Assembly (NCBI GenBank): GCA_050485485.1
Contig: JBJHBM010000005.1
Location: 32,723 to 96,722 of the forward strand
DNA: 64,000 bases
Direction: 5' to 3'
Source: WHSO01 sp050485485
GTDB taxonomy: Bacteria > Pseudomonadota > Alphaproteobacteria > SMXQ01
Each line of letters begins with the position of its first letter. The stretch's first letter is position 1. The notes beneath the pieces were generated by a model, which made no database searches, was not told the DNA's origin, and worked only from the letters and a program-made list of their open reading frames with translations. Made by a program: the position numbers and the translations under genes. Positions 26,529-36,375 of this stretch are shown here, one piece after another.

Positions 26529-27920
26529 TCACCCCCCGATGGCAGGCGCCGGGGCCCGCCGTCCCACGCCGGCGAGTGCGAAGAACACCATCGCGTTGGC
26601 GGCGACGCCGACCACGAGGCCTTCGATCTCCCACGGCTTGCCGAGCCAGATATCCCAGCCGATGTTCACGACGAGTCCGGCCGTGGCCGCTCCCAGAAAA
26701 GCTGGGAGGCCGGCACGGGAGCCCATCAGCACCGCGATCAGCGGGACGAGGATGATCGGCGCCCAGAAATTGTAGGCGTAGATCAGGATGTCCAGCACGC
26801 TCTGGATGCTGATCGCGAACCAGATCGCCAGCACGCCGACCGCTACCGTCGTAATCTGTGCGATGAGGAGAAGCCTCCTCTCGGAAAGCGGTGTGCGGAC
26901 AAGCGGACGGACGATATCGTTCGTGACGGCCACGGATGCTGCGTTCAGGAACGAATCCGCCGACGACATGACGATGGCGATCACGGCCGCCACGACGATC
27001 CCCTTCAGCACGGGCGGCAACACCGCGTTGACCACGTGCGGCATGGCGAGGTTGCTGTCTAGGCTGGGCTGCAGGGCGAAGGCGACCAGCCCGATGGTCC
27101 CGCTGACGACGAAGAAGGGAACGGAGAACAGGGCGGCCCAGAACGTGCCCCTTCGCACAGCCTTTGCATCGCGCGCGATGAGGAGCCTCTGCACATAGGG
27201 CGGCACCAGCGTCTCGCCCAGCAGGAAGATCAGGAACAGCGAAATGAGCGCGGTCCATGCCGTGCCCGCCGCGGGGACCTCCCAATGCGTTGCCGGAATT
27301 TTCTCGACCAGGCTCGTCCAGCCGCCGACCGCCTCGATGCCGAGGATCAGCGTCAGCGGGATGCCGACCGCGAGCAGGATGAATTGTACGACGTCGGTGA
27401 GCACGACGGCCTTCATGCCGCCGGTCGCGGCATAGGCGATGACGATTCCGCAGCCGATCAGCGCGCCCCAGAGGGGAGGGATGCCGATGAAGACCTCGAA
27501 CACCTTGCCCATGGCGCCGACCTGCGCGCCTACGATCCCGGCGCAGACCAGGAAGGAGAAGATGCCGGTCAGAATCTTGCCGGGTATGCCGAAATTGCGC
27601 GCCATGATATCGCCCACCGAGAGCATGTCCCTGAAGCAATCCATGCGCGGCGCGATCTTCGTGGCGACGAGGAATTGCATCAGGCTGAAGCCCCACAAGG
27701 CGACGATGCTGGCGATGCCGAGGAGGAAGACTTTTCCTGCGTTGCCGACGGAAAATCCGCCGCCGATAAAGGACGCCGCCAAGGTGCAGAAAATGACCCC
27801 GGCGCCGTACGAGCGTCCGGCGACGGAATAGCCCTGCAATGTTCGGACGCCCTTGCCGCACCACAGGCCGAACGCCAGGATTCCCGCCAGATAAACGAAA
27901 AGTATGGCGATGTCGATCAT
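26529..27920 (-). CDS. sodium:solute symporter (SSS family)
   Basis: 463 residues from ATG 27920 (GGGGGA 4 nt upstream; a TTG at 27932 would add four residues). About 13 transmembrane helices. The region S-F-I-G-G-G-F-S-V-G-N-A (near 50-61) and A-A-V-I-A-I-V-M-S-S-A-D-S-F-L-N (near 310-325) match SSS transporters, where the S-S-A-D-S region binds sodium. Substrate unknown (proline, pantothenate, acetate and others are transported by this family). Confidence 0.87.
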   Translation of the reverse strand: MIDIAILFVYLAGILAFGLWCGKGVRTLQGYSVAGRSYGAGVIFCTLAASFIGGGFSVGNAGKVFLLGIASIVALWGFSLMQFLVATKIAPRMDCFRDMLSVGDIMARNFGIPGKILTGIFSFLVCAGIVGAQVGAMGKVFEVFIGIPPLWGALIGCGIVIAYAATGGMKAVVLTDVVQFILLAVGIPLTLILGIEAVGGWTSLVEKIPATHWEVPAAGTAWTALISLFLIFLLGETLVPPYVQRLLIARDAKAVRRGTFWAALFSVPFFVVSGTIGLVAFALQPSLDSNLAMPHVVNAVLPPVLKGIVVAAVIAIVMSSADSFLNAASVAVTNDIVRPLVRTPLSERRLLLIAQITTVAVGVLAIWFAISIQSVLDILIYAYNFWAPIILVPLIAVLMGSRAGLPAFLGAATAGLVVNIGWDIWLGKPWEIEGLVVGVAANAMVFFALAGVGRRAPAPAIGG

Positions 27921-28071
27921 CGCTTCCCCCAACTATCCCCTAGGTAGAAATTACCGGCGAGACTATCCCCTTATTGACTAGGAAGAAATCTTGGATATAC
28001 GGGCTTTGCCTTGGAATGTGGGCGCGGCTATTCTGCGCCCCCTGACCGCCAGCACCCAAAGGATTTTTTCC

Positions 28072-29811
28072 ATGCCCGACGCCGCCGGCAAGAAGCGCCA
28101 TTTCGACAAGGCCAAGCTGCCCTCCCGCCACGTGACGGAAGGGCCGGAGCATGCGCCGCACCGGTCCTACTACTACGCGATGGGGCTGACCGAGGAGCAG
28201 ATCCACCAGCCCTTCGTCGGCGTCGCCACCTGCTGGAACGAGGCCGCGCCCTGCAACATCGCGCTGTCGCGCCAGGCACAGGCGGTCAAGAAGGGCGTCC
28301 TCGATACGGGCGGCACCCCGCGCGAGTTCACCACCATCACCGTCACCGATGGCATCGCCATGGGCCATGAAGGCATGAAGTCGTCGCTGGTGAGCCGTGA
28401 CGTGATCGCCGATTCTGTCGAGCTCACCATGCGCGGCCATTGCTACGACGCACTGGTGGGTCTCGCGGGCTGCGACAAGTCGCTGCCGGGCATGATGATG
28501 GTGATGGTGCGGCTCAACGTGCCGTCCGTCTTCATGTATGGCGGCACCATCCTGCCGGGCCGCTACAAGGGCCGCGACGTGACCGTGGTGGACGTGTTCG
28601 AGGGAGTGGGGCAGCACGCCGCCGGCAACATGTCGGACGAGGACCTGCACGAGCTGGAATGCGTGGCGTGCCCGTCCGCAGGATCCTGTGGCGGCCAATT
28701 CACCGCCAATACCATGGCCTGCGTGTCGGAGGCGATCGGCCTCGCGCTGCCAGGCTCCGCCGGCGCGCCCGCGCCTTACGAGTCGCGCGATGCCTACGCG
28801 GAGGCTTCGGGCCGCGCCGTGATGGACTTGCTGGAAAAGGGTATCCGTCCGCGCGATGTCGTCACACGCGCCGCCCTCGAGAATGCGGCCAAGGTGGTGG
28901 CGGCGACCGGCGGCTCGACCAATGCCGCGCTGCACCTGCCGGCCATCGCCCATGAGGCGGGAATTCGGTTCGACCTCGACGACGTGGCGCGCATCTTCAA
29001 GAGCACGCCCTATATCGCGGACCTCAAGCCGGGCGGGCGCTACGTCGCCAAGGATCTGTTCGACGTGGGCGGCGTGCCGATCGTCATCAAGACGCTGCTC
29101 GATGCCGGCATCCTCGACGGCTCCTGCCTTACCGTGACTGGCAAGACTCTTGCCGAGAACCACAAGGACGTCGTCTTCCCGGCCGATCAGGACGTGGTGC
29201 GGCCCGCAAGCAATCCGATCACGCCGACCGGCGGCGTCGTCGGGCTCAAGGGCACGCTCGCGCCCGACGGGGCCATCGTCAAGGTGGCGGGAATGAAGAC
29301 GCTTGCCTTCACTGGACCGGCACGCTGCTTCGATTGCGAGGAGGATGCCTTCGACGCCGTCGTGCAAGGGCACATCAAGGAAGGCGACGTGATCGTGATC
29401 CGCTACGAAGGGCCGAAGGGGGGACCCGGCATGCGCGAGATGCTGTCCACCACCGCCGCGCTCTACGGTCGCGGCTTGGGCGAGAAGGTGGCGCTCATCA
29501 CCGATGGACGTTTCTCGGGCGGTACGCGCGGGTTCTGCATCGGTCACGTGGGACCGGAGGCCGCGGTGGGCGGCCCGATCGGCCTGCTCAGGGACGGCGA
29601 TCTCATCGAAATCGATGCCGCCGTCGGGCGTCTCGACGTAAAGGTCTCCGCTTCCGAGCTGGAGACCCGCCGCAAGGCGTGGAAGCCCCGGAAGAACGAT
29701 TATCAGTCGGGTGCGCTGTGGAAATATGCCCAGCTGGTCGGCCCCGCCCATCTCGGCGCGGTCACGCATCCGGGCGCCGAAGCCGAAACCCACGTCTACG
29801 CCGACATCTAG
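28072..29811 (+). CDS. ilvD: dihydroxy-acid dehydratase
   Basis: 579 residues from ATG 28072; an in-frame start at 27991 is less likely. Conserved cluster-binding segments C-W-N-E-A-A-P-C-N (near 55), G-C-D-K-S-L-P-G (near 133) and C-P-S-A-G-S-C-G-G-Q-F-T-A-N-T-M-A-C (near 201-218) identify an IlvD/Edd enzyme. Length and the C-terminal G-R-F-S-G-G-T-R-G motif fit IlvD, which dehydrates dihydroxy acids to the 2-keto acid precursors of valine and isoleucine. Sugar-acid dehydratases are the alternative. Monocistronic, closed by a terminator. Confidence 0.93.
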   Translation: MPDAAGKKRHFDKAKLPSRHVTEGPEHAPHRSYYYAMGLTEEQIHQPFVGVATCWNEAAPCNIALSRQAQAVKKGVLDTGGTPREFTTITVTDGIAMGHEGMKSSLVSRDVIADSVELTMRGHCYDALVGLAGCDKSLPGMMMVMVRLNVPSVFMYGGTILPGRYKGRDVTVVDVFEGVGQHAAGNMSDEDLHELECVACPSAGSCGGQFTANTMACVSEAIGLALPGSAGAPAPYESRDAYAEASGRAVMDLLEKGIRPRDVVTRAALENAAKVVAATGGSTNAALHLPAIAHEAGIRFDLDDVARIFKSTPYIADLKPGGRYVAKDLFDVGGVPIVIKTLLDAGILDGSCLTVTGKTLAENHKDVVFPADQDVVRPASNPITPTGGVVGLKGTLAPDGAIVKVAGMKTLAFTGPARCFDCEEDAFDAVVQGHIKEGDVIVIRYEGPKGGPGMREMLSTTAALYGRGLGEKVALITDGRFSGGTRGFCIGHVGPEAAVGGPIGLLRDGDLIEIDAAVGRLDVKVSASELETRRKAWKPRKNDYQSGALWKYAQLVGPAHLGAVTHPGAEAETHVYADI

Positions 29812-29832
29812 TCTGTCACCGGGGCGACACCG

Positions 29833-29864
29833 AAAGGGCGGGAAACCCGGTTTCCCGCCCTTTT
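29833..29864 (+). terminator. intrinsic terminator after ilvD
   Basis: Near-continuous dyad AAAGGGCGGGAAACC (29833-29847) with GGTTTCCCGCCCTTT (29849-29863). In practice a 9-bp GC stem with a 7-nt loop runs into TTTT. It begins 22 bp past the ilvD stop. Confidence 0.88.
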
Positions 29865-30027
29865 CACGTTTTCTTCACCGTGAACTGCAAGGTTCCGTTA
29901 ACGCCTTCCATGATCGAATCGCGCTGTGGGGATGACAGATGTCCCTGCCCATGCGGCCGACGGGCCCTGCCGGTTTTCCGGCTTTGCGCAAGCAGCGTCG
30001 GCCGGTGCTGCCGCGAGGAGGTGAGTC

Positions 30028-30591
30028 ATGTCCGCTTCGCTCCTGTCCCTGTTCCAGACTCTCAGCCGTTACAATCGGCTCGCCAACGAAAGTCTTTACG
30101 ACGCCTGCGCAAAGCTGACGTGCGAGGAGATCGCCGCACCACGGCTTACCTTCTTCGGCTCGGTGCTGGGCACGCTCAACCACATCCTCGTGGTGGACCG
30201 TATCTGGCTCGACCGCTTCACGGGAATTTCCGGCGAGGTGCCACCGATGGATGCGATGCCTTACCTCGATTTCGAAGCCTTGCGCGAGGCGCGGGTGGTG
30301 GAGGATGCGCGAATCGCGGAGTTCGTCGAGAGCCTCACGATCGCATTCCTGTCTTCACGATTCCAGTTCCGCGACCACACAGGCCAGTATCGCCAGGACA
30401 GCGCGGCCCTGCTGGTGATGCATTTCTTCAATCACCAGACCCATCATCGCGGTCAGGTTCATGCCATGCTGCGCCATTCAGGAGTGAGCGAGTTGAGCCT
30501 CGACATGCACCGGTTGATTCATCAACGCAGGGACGGCCAGCGGCCGACGCTCGAGCCGGAACCATTGGGTTTGGTTGCATACGAACTCTGA
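30028..30591 (+). CDS. DinB-family protein
   Basis: 187 residues, a four-helix DinB/YfiT bundle. Putative metal histidines are in T-L-N-H-I-L (near 51) and H-F-F-N-H-Q-T-H-H-R-G-Q (near 131-142), the arrangement expected for a metal-dependent hydrolase or thiol transferase. Exact reaction unknown. GAGGAGG lies close upstream. Meets the DUF1499 gene head-on with a 3-bp gap. Confidence 0.88.
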   Translation: MSASLLSLFQTLSRYNRLANESLYDACAKLTCEEIAAPRLTFFGSVLGTLNHILVVDRIWLDRFTGISGEVPPMDAMPYLDFEALREARVVEDARIAEFVESLTIAFLSSRFQFRDHTGQYRQDSAALLVMHFFNHQTHHRGQVHAMLRHSGVSELSLDMHRLIHQRRDGQRPTLEPEPLGLVAYEL

Positions 30592-30594
30592 GAA

Positions 30595-31350
30595 TCAGTT
30601 GCCGGAGATCCTGCTTGCAAGCGCCCGAACTCGGGCGGCATTGGTTCCGGCCTCGCGCCGCCCGATCCGCGACAGGGAGCGAATATCCACCCTGCTGCCG
30701 CCATCCACGGCCGTCACACGTATCACCACATCGTCCTTGAATCCGAACCAGAAGGTCGTATCGGTCGCTTCGATCCGCCCTTCACGCGGCTCGGATGCGG
30801 CGACCGTCCATTTCATCGAAACGACTGCGGCGAGAGCGCGTTCGAAGGCGCGGTCGGGCGGAAGCGGCAGGACCACCGGCGCGATGTCGGGATAGTGTTG
30901 GCGCTGCAGGGTCGCCTTGGCGGGACCGTAGTCGGTCGTATTCGTAGCCCCCGATTGCCGACGCACCTCGGCCAAGGTCACGAAGACGGGCGGATTCTCC
31001 ATGTCGGTGGTGACGTCGGGCAGGGGCGGGCTTGCCCGCAGCGCGGCGCGTGCCTGGTAGGGAAGCCAGGCAGTCAGTCCGCCGATCAGGACACCGACGA
31101 GCGCGAGGGCCATCAGGCGGCGTGGCTCCTTTCTCCAGACCAGCAGGACTGCGCCAAGAATCGAAAGCGCCGCACCGGCGGCACCGGCATAGACCAGCCA
31201 GGGCAATATTGCGAAACCGTCGCGATGGCTGAGCATACCGAAACGATTGCCGAGCCCGAGCCCGACCGCTATTGCCGCGGCCGTGACCGCGAGAACGACC
31301 CCGGCGAGAACGGTCCACGCGCCCACGCCCCTTGCCGGACGAAGTGACAT
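30595..31350 (-). CDS. DUF1499 membrane protein
   Basis: 251 residues from ATG 31350. Three membrane helices in the first 110 residues (about 12-34, 46-66, 76-95). A soluble DUF1499 domain (about 115-250) follows, with conserved P-P-V-F-V-T and G-R-I-E-A-T-D-T-T-F-W-F-G-F-K-D-D near 205. No function is established for this family that I can name. The 211 bp upstream contain nothing recognised. Confidence 0.8.
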   Translation of the reverse strand: MSLRPARGVGAWTVLAGVVLAVTAAAIAVGLGLGNRFGMLSHRDGFAILPWLVYAGAAGAALSILGAVLLVWRKEPRRLMALALVGVLIGGLTAWLPYQARAALRASPPLPDVTTDMENPPVFVTLAEVRRQSGATNTTDYGPAKATLQRQHYPDIAPVVLPLPPDRAFERALAAVVSMKWTVAASEPREGRIEATDTTFWFGFKDDVVIRVTAVDGGSRVDIRSLSRIGRREAGTNAARVRALASRISGN

Positions 31351-31561
31351 CGAAGCCCCCTGACTTGGTTGTCGATCCCGGTTCCGTGCCGGCGGGCGCG
31401 TTCTGAGCGGCGCCGAGCGTGATGGTGGCGGATTTCCGGGAAATGGTCCAGAGCGGTCGACGACGTGCCTGCCGGTGGAGGGTGCCGGAGCGGAGCCCCA
31501 ATCATCGGGAAACCCCAAAGATCGAGGGAACTATCTTTGGTTTTCCACCTGATTCAAAGGG

Positions 31562-32872
31562 CTAGGGACGGCTGGGGCCTTCGGGACCGGTGCCGTTCCG
31601 GGCATCCAGGTCCTCTGGCTCCGGCTCCAGCACGATCACGGCATCGACCGGAGTCGCGCGAGGATCGAGTTCGACCGCGACCGGCGTGCTCGGCGCCATC
31701 GGCATGAAGTCGGTGCGGCTCGTATCGGGCACCGGATCGGCACGACCGGCACGCCACGCGGCGAATGCCGCCAGTATCGCACCGACTGTGGCGATGGCGA
31801 CGAACATGCCCTCCGGGCCGAGCCAACGCATGGTGAGCGTCGCCACGGTAGGCCCGAAGGTCGCGCCCAGGCCAGAGGAAAAGATCAGCCCGGCGCTGAG
31901 GACCACCGAGTCGCGCGGCTCAGTGATGTCGTTGGCATGTGCGACCGCGAGCGGATAAAGCGTATAGACGATCCCGCCGTAGGTCATCGCCGCGACGATG
32001 GCGAGCAGCGGCCCGTAAGCGGAGCCATAGCCGAGGGCGAGCGCGGCGAGGACTGCAGCCCCTGCCACGTAGGCCATCAGGCGCCGCCGGTCCATGCGGT
32101 CCGACAGCCAGCCCATCGGCAGTTGCAGCACCAGGCCGGCGAGCACCGCGAGACCCATGAACAGGGCGATTGCATCGGTTTCGAGGCCGCGGGCACGCGC
32201 GAACAGAGGGCCCGCGGCGACGAAGGCCGTACCCATGAACCCCGCGCAGAAGCAGCCCACGGTGCCAAGCGGCGTGATGTGCCACATGCGTCGAAAGGAT
32301 GGGATCTGGGGTTCGGGACGCTCCGGTTCACCGATGCGGGTCGCGGCAACCGGCAGCAGCGCGAGCGCGAACAGCAGGGCCGCGACGGAAAACAGCTCGA
32401 ATCCGGATGGCGCGGCCACCAGCAGCAGGAACTGGGCGGCTCCAAACGCGAGATAGTAGACCACGAGATAGACGCCGAGAACGCGGCCGCGGATATCCGA
32501 TGCGCTGCGATAGTTGAGCCAGCTTTCGAGGGTCATGGTGCAGCCCGCGAGTGCGACGCCGGTTGCGAGGCGCAGCAGAAGCCATGTCACGGGATCGATC
32601 CGGAGCGGCAGGGTCAGGGTCGCGGCGGCGGCCGCCGCCGCGCACATGGCGAACAGGCGGATATGGCCGACGCGATGAATGATGCGCGGGAGCAGGAATG
32701 GACCCAGTACGAAGCCGAGCGATTGCGCCGACATGACGAGACCGGCTGTTTCGATCGGAAAGCCTTCGATGCCCATGCGCAGGGCGAGCACGGAGGTGAC
32801 AAGGCCGTTCCCCACCGTGAGCACACCGAAACCGACGAACAGTGCGGTGAGCTGCAGGATGACCCTGTTCAT
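31562..32872 (-). CDS. MFS transporter (YcaD-like)
   Basis: 436 residues with twelve membrane segments, the loop motif G-W-L-S-D-R-M-D-R-R-R (near 254-264), and an acidic tail of about 40 residues (E-P-E-P-E-D-L-D). Similar to YcaD/TetA-like major facilitators of unknown substrate. Its ribosome site (GGAGG) lies inside the 3' end of xthA, 4 bp away, so they form one operon. Confidence 0.85.
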   Translation of the reverse strand: MNRVILQLTALFVGFGVLTVGNGLVTSVLALRMGIEGFPIETAGLVMSAQSLGFVLGPFLLPRIIHRVGHIRLFAMCAAAAAAATLTLPLRIDPVTWLLLRLATGVALAGCTMTLESWLNYRSASDIRGRVLGVYLVVYYLAFGAAQFLLLVAAPSGFELFSVAALLFALALLPVAATRIGEPERPEPQIPSFRRMWHITPLGTVGCFCAGFMGTAFVAAGPLFARARGLETDAIALFMGLAVLAGLVLQLPMGWLSDRMDRRRLMAYVAGAAVLAALALGYGSAYGPLLAIVAAMTYGGIVYTLYPLAVAHANDITEPRDSVVLSAGLIFSSGLGATFGPTVATLTMRWLGPEGMFVAIATVGAILAAFAAWRAGRADPVPDTSRTDFMPMAPSTPVAVELDPRATPVDAVIVLEPEPEDLDARNGTGPEGPSRP

Positions 32873-32876
32873 GATC

Positions 32877-33662
32877 TCAGCCTCCGAGAGCGCACCAGAC
32901 AGGGGTGTGGTCGGAGGCTTTGGGTTTGCCGCGCGGACCCTTGTCGATGTCGCAGTCGGTCAGCAGATCGGTCGCCTGGGGCGAGAGCAGAAGGTGGTCG
33001 ATGCGAAGACCGAAGTTCTTCTGCCAGGCACCGGCCTGATAGTCCCAGAAGGTGTAACGGCCGACTTCACGGTGCAGCGCCCGATAGGCGTCCGTGTAGC
33101 CGAGATTGAGAATTTCGCGGAAGCGGCGCCGGCTATCGAGCCGGTAGAGGGCATCGTCACGCCAACCTTCGGGATCGTACACGTCGCCCGGGTCGGGGAT
33201 CACGTTGTAGTCGCCGGCCAGCACCACCGGCTCTTCCGTGGCGAGCAAGGCCGCTGCGTGGGCCTTCAGGTGCGCCATCCAGTCGAGCTTGTAGGGATAC
33301 TTGTCCGAATCGGTCGGATTGCCGTTGGGCAGATAGATCGAGGCGAGCCGTACCATGCGCCCGTCGAGATCGGTCGTTGCCTCGATGTAACGCGCCTGTT
33401 CGTCGACCTCCGCGCCCGGCAGACCCGTCCGCACGTCTTCGAGCCCTGACTTCGACAGGATCGCGACACCGTTGTAGGTCTTCTGGCCATGGACCGCGAC
33501 GCTGTAGCCGAGATCCTCGAATTCGAGGCTCGGGAACGCTTCGGTCACGCATTTGATTTCCTGGAGGCACAGCACGTCCGGCGCAGCTGCGCGCACCCAT
33601 TCGATCACGTTGGGCAGGCGCGCCTTGATCGAATTGACGTTCCAGGTGGCGATTTTGGCCAA
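32877..33662 (-). CDS. xthA: exodeoxyribonuclease III
   Basis: 261 residues from a TTG start at 33662, chosen because GGAGG (complement of 33670-33674) is 7 nt upstream and the protein then begins L-A-K-I-A-T-W-N-V-N-S-I, the family start. Motifs: L-Q-E-I-K (near 33), Y-L-P-N-G (near 109), G-D-Y-N-V (near 149) and D-H-T-P-V-W (near 252). An AP endonuclease/3'-phosphatase for base-excision repair. Downstream of erpA, as in many alphaproteobacteria. Confidence 0.93.
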   Translation of the reverse strand: MAKIATWNVNSIKARLPNVIEWVRAAAPDVLCLQEIKCVTEAFPSLEFEDLGYSVAVHGQKTYNGVAILSKSGLEDVRTGLPGAEVDEQARYIEATTDLDGRMVRLASIYLPNGNPTDSDKYPYKLDWMAHLKAHAAALLATEEPVVLAGDYNVIPDPGDVYDPEGWRDDALYRLDSRRRFREILNLGYTDAYRALHREVGRYTFWDYQAGAWQKNFGLRIDHLLLSPQATDLLTDCDIDKGPRGKPKASDHTPVWCALGG

Positions 33663-33758
33663 GGGGATACCTCCGGGGCGGGACGGGTAGGGCGCATGAC
33701 CCCGGAAAACGGAAGGGGGCCATGCGGCCCCCGACTTTAACAACCCCGGTGCAGGCCG

Positions 33759-34109
33759 TCAGCCCACAGAGAAGGAATTTCCGCAGCCGCAGGAGGCGGT
33801 GGCATTGGGATTGCGGATCACGAAGCTGGAGCCGACCATTTCCTCGACGTAATCGATCTCGGCGCCACCCAGGAGCCCGAGCGACACCTCGTCTATCAGG
33901 ACGACGGCGCCGTCGCGCTCGACGGCGAGGTCGTCGCCGCGTTGTTCGTCGTCGAACGTGAAGCTGTAGGAAAAGCCGGAACAGCCGCCGCCATGGACGG
34001 CAACACGCAGCTTGAGACCGACATGTTCCGGCGCCGTCGCGAGCGCGACGACGCGCTTCGCGGCGCGCTCGGTGAGCGTGACGGCAGGCAAGGTCGCAGC
34101 TGTAGTCAT
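33759..34109 (-). CDS. erpA: iron-sulfur cluster insertion protein
   Basis: 116 residues, A-type carrier (IscA/ErpA/HesB). The three cluster cysteines are in G-G-G-C-S-G-F-S-Y (near 42) and S-C-G-C-G-N-S-F (near 107-114). Delivers Fe-S clusters to target enzymes in the cytoplasm. ErpA is preferred to IscA because this gene usually sits head-to-head with dgt in alphaproteobacteria; here a TonB cassette separates them. Confidence 0.9.
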   Translation of the reverse strand: MTTAATLPAVTLTERAAKRVVALATAPEHVGLKLRVAVHGGGCSGFSYSFTFDDEQRGDDLAVERDGAVVLIDEVSLGLLGGAEIDYVEEMVGSSFVIRNPNATASCGCGNSFSVG

Positions 34110-34208
34110 GCGATCGTGGCTCCTCAGGCCCTTAATGTAGGGCCGCTATTAAATCTAGGAAGACTTCGGCATTTGTCAAATACGTGGCCAGCCTGCTCGG
34201 CAACCTTT

Positions 34209-34304
34209 GTATGAGAAAATAAATTTTTGTATGATTTTTCTTGCCTTGCCTTCATGATTCTCATATTCTCCGGGCCGCTCATAAGAAATTAATTTTTCTC
34301 ATAC
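34209..34304 (+). promoter_or_regulatory. iterated TATGA motif and Fur-box-like site before the TonB receptor
   Basis: AT-rich stretch unlike its surroundings. GTATGAGAAAA at 34209-34219 is an exact inverted match of TTTTCTCATAC at 34294-34304, GTATGATTTTT is at 34229-34239, and ATTCTCATA (34257-34265) is another inverted half. Bases 34250-34268, centred on ATGATTCTCAT, match 13 of 19 positions of the classical Fur box by eye. Suggests iron control of the cassette. The last half-site overlaps the ribosome-binding region. Confidence 0.55.
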
Positions 34305-34313
34305 GGGGGAAGC

Positions 34314-36359
34314 GTGTCGCAGAAAAAGGTGATCCATCAATCGGCCGTGTCGCTCGGCGCGGCCGTCGCGGTGGTCATGGCGGCCGGGACGGGGCATGCC
34401 CAGACGGCGCTCGATCCGATTGCCGTCATGGGTACGGCGCCCTCTGGGACGCAAACCCGGATCGGCAGCAATGTCGAAGCATTGCCGGCCTCGACCTACG
34501 TCATGGGGGCGGAGGAGATCGAGAACAAGAACGTCGGCCATTATACCGACCTGTTCCGCGACGTTCCCGGCATGTTCGTGAGCCAGTACGGGCAGGGCGG
34601 GCTCGCCGTGGGCGTGACGATGCGCGGCTATGCCGGTGGAAGCCACGGCGCCGACATGCACTACACAGTGGACGGCGTGCCGGTCAACGAGGTCTCCGGC
34701 ATCCATTCCCATAACTATCCAGACCTGAATCCGATTTTGCCCGAGACCATCGACCGCATCGAGATCGTGCGGGGGCCGTTCAATGCGGAATACGGCGACG
34801 GCAACGTGGCCGGCTCGGCGGCCTTCTATACCCGCAACCGTATGCGTCCCCTGGCTTCGTTCCAGGGAGGCAGTTTCGGAACCGCGCGCGCCTTCGGCGG
34901 CTTTGGCCACAATTTCGCCCAGGGGGAGGCGGGGCCGACCGGCATCTCGACCGTCTTCGCGGGCGAGCTTTACCAGACCAGAGGCTATCGCGATAACAGC
35001 GGCGAAGACCGCTACAACATGTTCGCCAAGATGACGGCACCGGTCACCGACGGGGCCGTCTCGTTCCGGGTGCAGATCTACGACAACGACTGGGGCGCGC
35101 CCGATTACGTCCGCACCGATTTCCTCAATGCCGGCACCCGCAGCGAGAAAACTCCGGTGAGCTACACCGACGGCGGCTACAAGAAAACCCAGACGCTGGC
35201 GGTCACATACTCTCCCAACGATTTCGACAACGGCTGGACGGGGGCCGCCTATATCATTCACAGCGATTTTGCCCGCATTCGCACCAATCCGGCCACGCTC
35301 GCCCAGTTGACTTCGGAAGATTCGCGCTGGACCTACGGCGCCAACGGCAAGCGCACCTGGACCGGCGATTACATGGGCATGCCGACGCAGCTATCGGCCG
35401 GCGCCACCCTCCGCGGCGACCGCATTCAGGCCTCGCGCTGGAACTCGGTGAATGCCGTGATCACGACTCCGGACATCAACGCCGATATCTTGCAGCACGG
35501 GCTGGGCGGCTTCGGCCAGGCGCAGTTCAAGCCGGTCGAGCGCGTCAAGATCACGACCGGGCTGCGCTACGACCATTTCTTCTACGATATTGAAGACAAT
35601 CGCACGCCCGCCAATTCCTCGAATCACAGCGCCGGCGTGTTCAGCCCAAAGGTCGGCGCCGCATTCCAGGCAACCGAAACGCTCGAGTTTTTCGCCAACT
35701 ACGGAGAGAGCTTCCGCTCTCCCAACGCGACCGGCGAGCTACGCATCAATCCGAACCTCAAGCCCCAGAAGATTCACAGCTACGAGTTCGGCTTCCGTCT
35801 GGATGGGCTGCCGCTCGGTGCTCAGCTTCGCGGCAGCGTCTGGAATACCCGCCAGTCGAACGAAATCTTCTCGGTCGGCGGCACTCCGCAAAACCTGGGT
35901 AAATCCGAGCGCGACGGCTACGACATCGGCGTGTCCGTGCCGGTCGTTGCGGAACAGGGCAGGCGTCTTGCCTTTACCGCGGATTACAGCCACGTGAAGG
36001 CCCGTCTCGTGGGGCGCGCGCCCAACATCACCGTGCCGCAGGTGCCGAAATACAGCACCCAGCTGGCGCTGCGGGGCGACATGCAGTTGCCTAACGACCG
36101 CAGCCTGGGCGGGAGCCTGGGCACGCAGTTCTACGGCAGGCAGTATGCGGACCAAACCGGCAACGTCACGGCCGATCCATATTACGTCGTCACGGGACGG
36201 CTGAACTACAAGTTCGGCAACGGCTGGTCCACGTTCGGTTCGTTCCGCTGGTACCCGGACGAGCGCTATAGCGAGATCGCGCTGGCCGTCAGCAACGTGT
36301 GGGCGACCAGCCCGCAGCCGCACTTCACGGCGCTGTTCGGCCTCGCCAAGGAATTCTGA
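34314..36359 (+). CDS. TonB-dependent outer-membrane receptor
   Basis: 681 residues from GTG 34314 (GGGGGA 34305-34310). Sec signal peptide cut after G-H-A-Q-T (near 30). A plug domain (about 45-160) follows, with R-D-V-P-G-M-F-V and V-R-G-P-F-N-A-E-Y-G-D-G. Then a 22-strand barrel ends in the canonical C-terminal aromatic, F at 681. Ligand may be a ferric complex, heme, nickel or cobalt. The DUF4198 and TonB genes follow within 17 bp each. Fur-like elements upstream favour iron. Confidence 0.92.
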   Translation: MSQKKVIHQSAVSLGAAVAVVMAAGTGHAQTALDPIAVMGTAPSGTQTRIGSNVEALPASTYVMGAEEIENKNVGHYTDLFRDVPGMFVSQYGQGGLAVGVTMRGYAGGSHGADMHYTVDGVPVNEVSGIHSHNYPDLNPILPETIDRIEIVRGPFNAEYGDGNVAGSAAFYTRNRMRPLASFQGGSFGTARAFGGFGHNFAQGEAGPTGISTVFAGELYQTRGYRDNSGEDRYNMFAKMTAPVTDGAVSFRVQIYDNDWGAPDYVRTDFLNAGTRSEKTPVSYTDGGYKKTQTLAVTYSPNDFDNGWTGAAYIIHSDFARIRTNPATLAQLTSEDSRWTYGANGKRTWTGDYMGMPTQLSAGATLRGDRIQASRWNSVNAVITTPDINADILQHGLGGFGQAQFKPVERVKITTGLRYDHFFYDIEDNRTPANSSNHSAGVFSPKVGAAFQATETLEFFANYGESFRSPNATGELRINPNLKPQKIHSYEFGFRLDGLPLGAQLRGSVWNTRQSNEIFSVGGTPQNLGKSERDGYDIGVSVPVVAEQGRRLAFTADYSHVKARLVGRAPNITVPQVPKYSTQLALRGDMQLPNDRSLGGSLGTQFYGRQYADQTGNVTADPYYVVTGRLNYKFGNGWSTFGSFRWYPDERYSEIALAVSNVWATSPQPHFTALFGLAKEF

Positions 36360-36375
36360 GCGGAGAAAGGAAGAA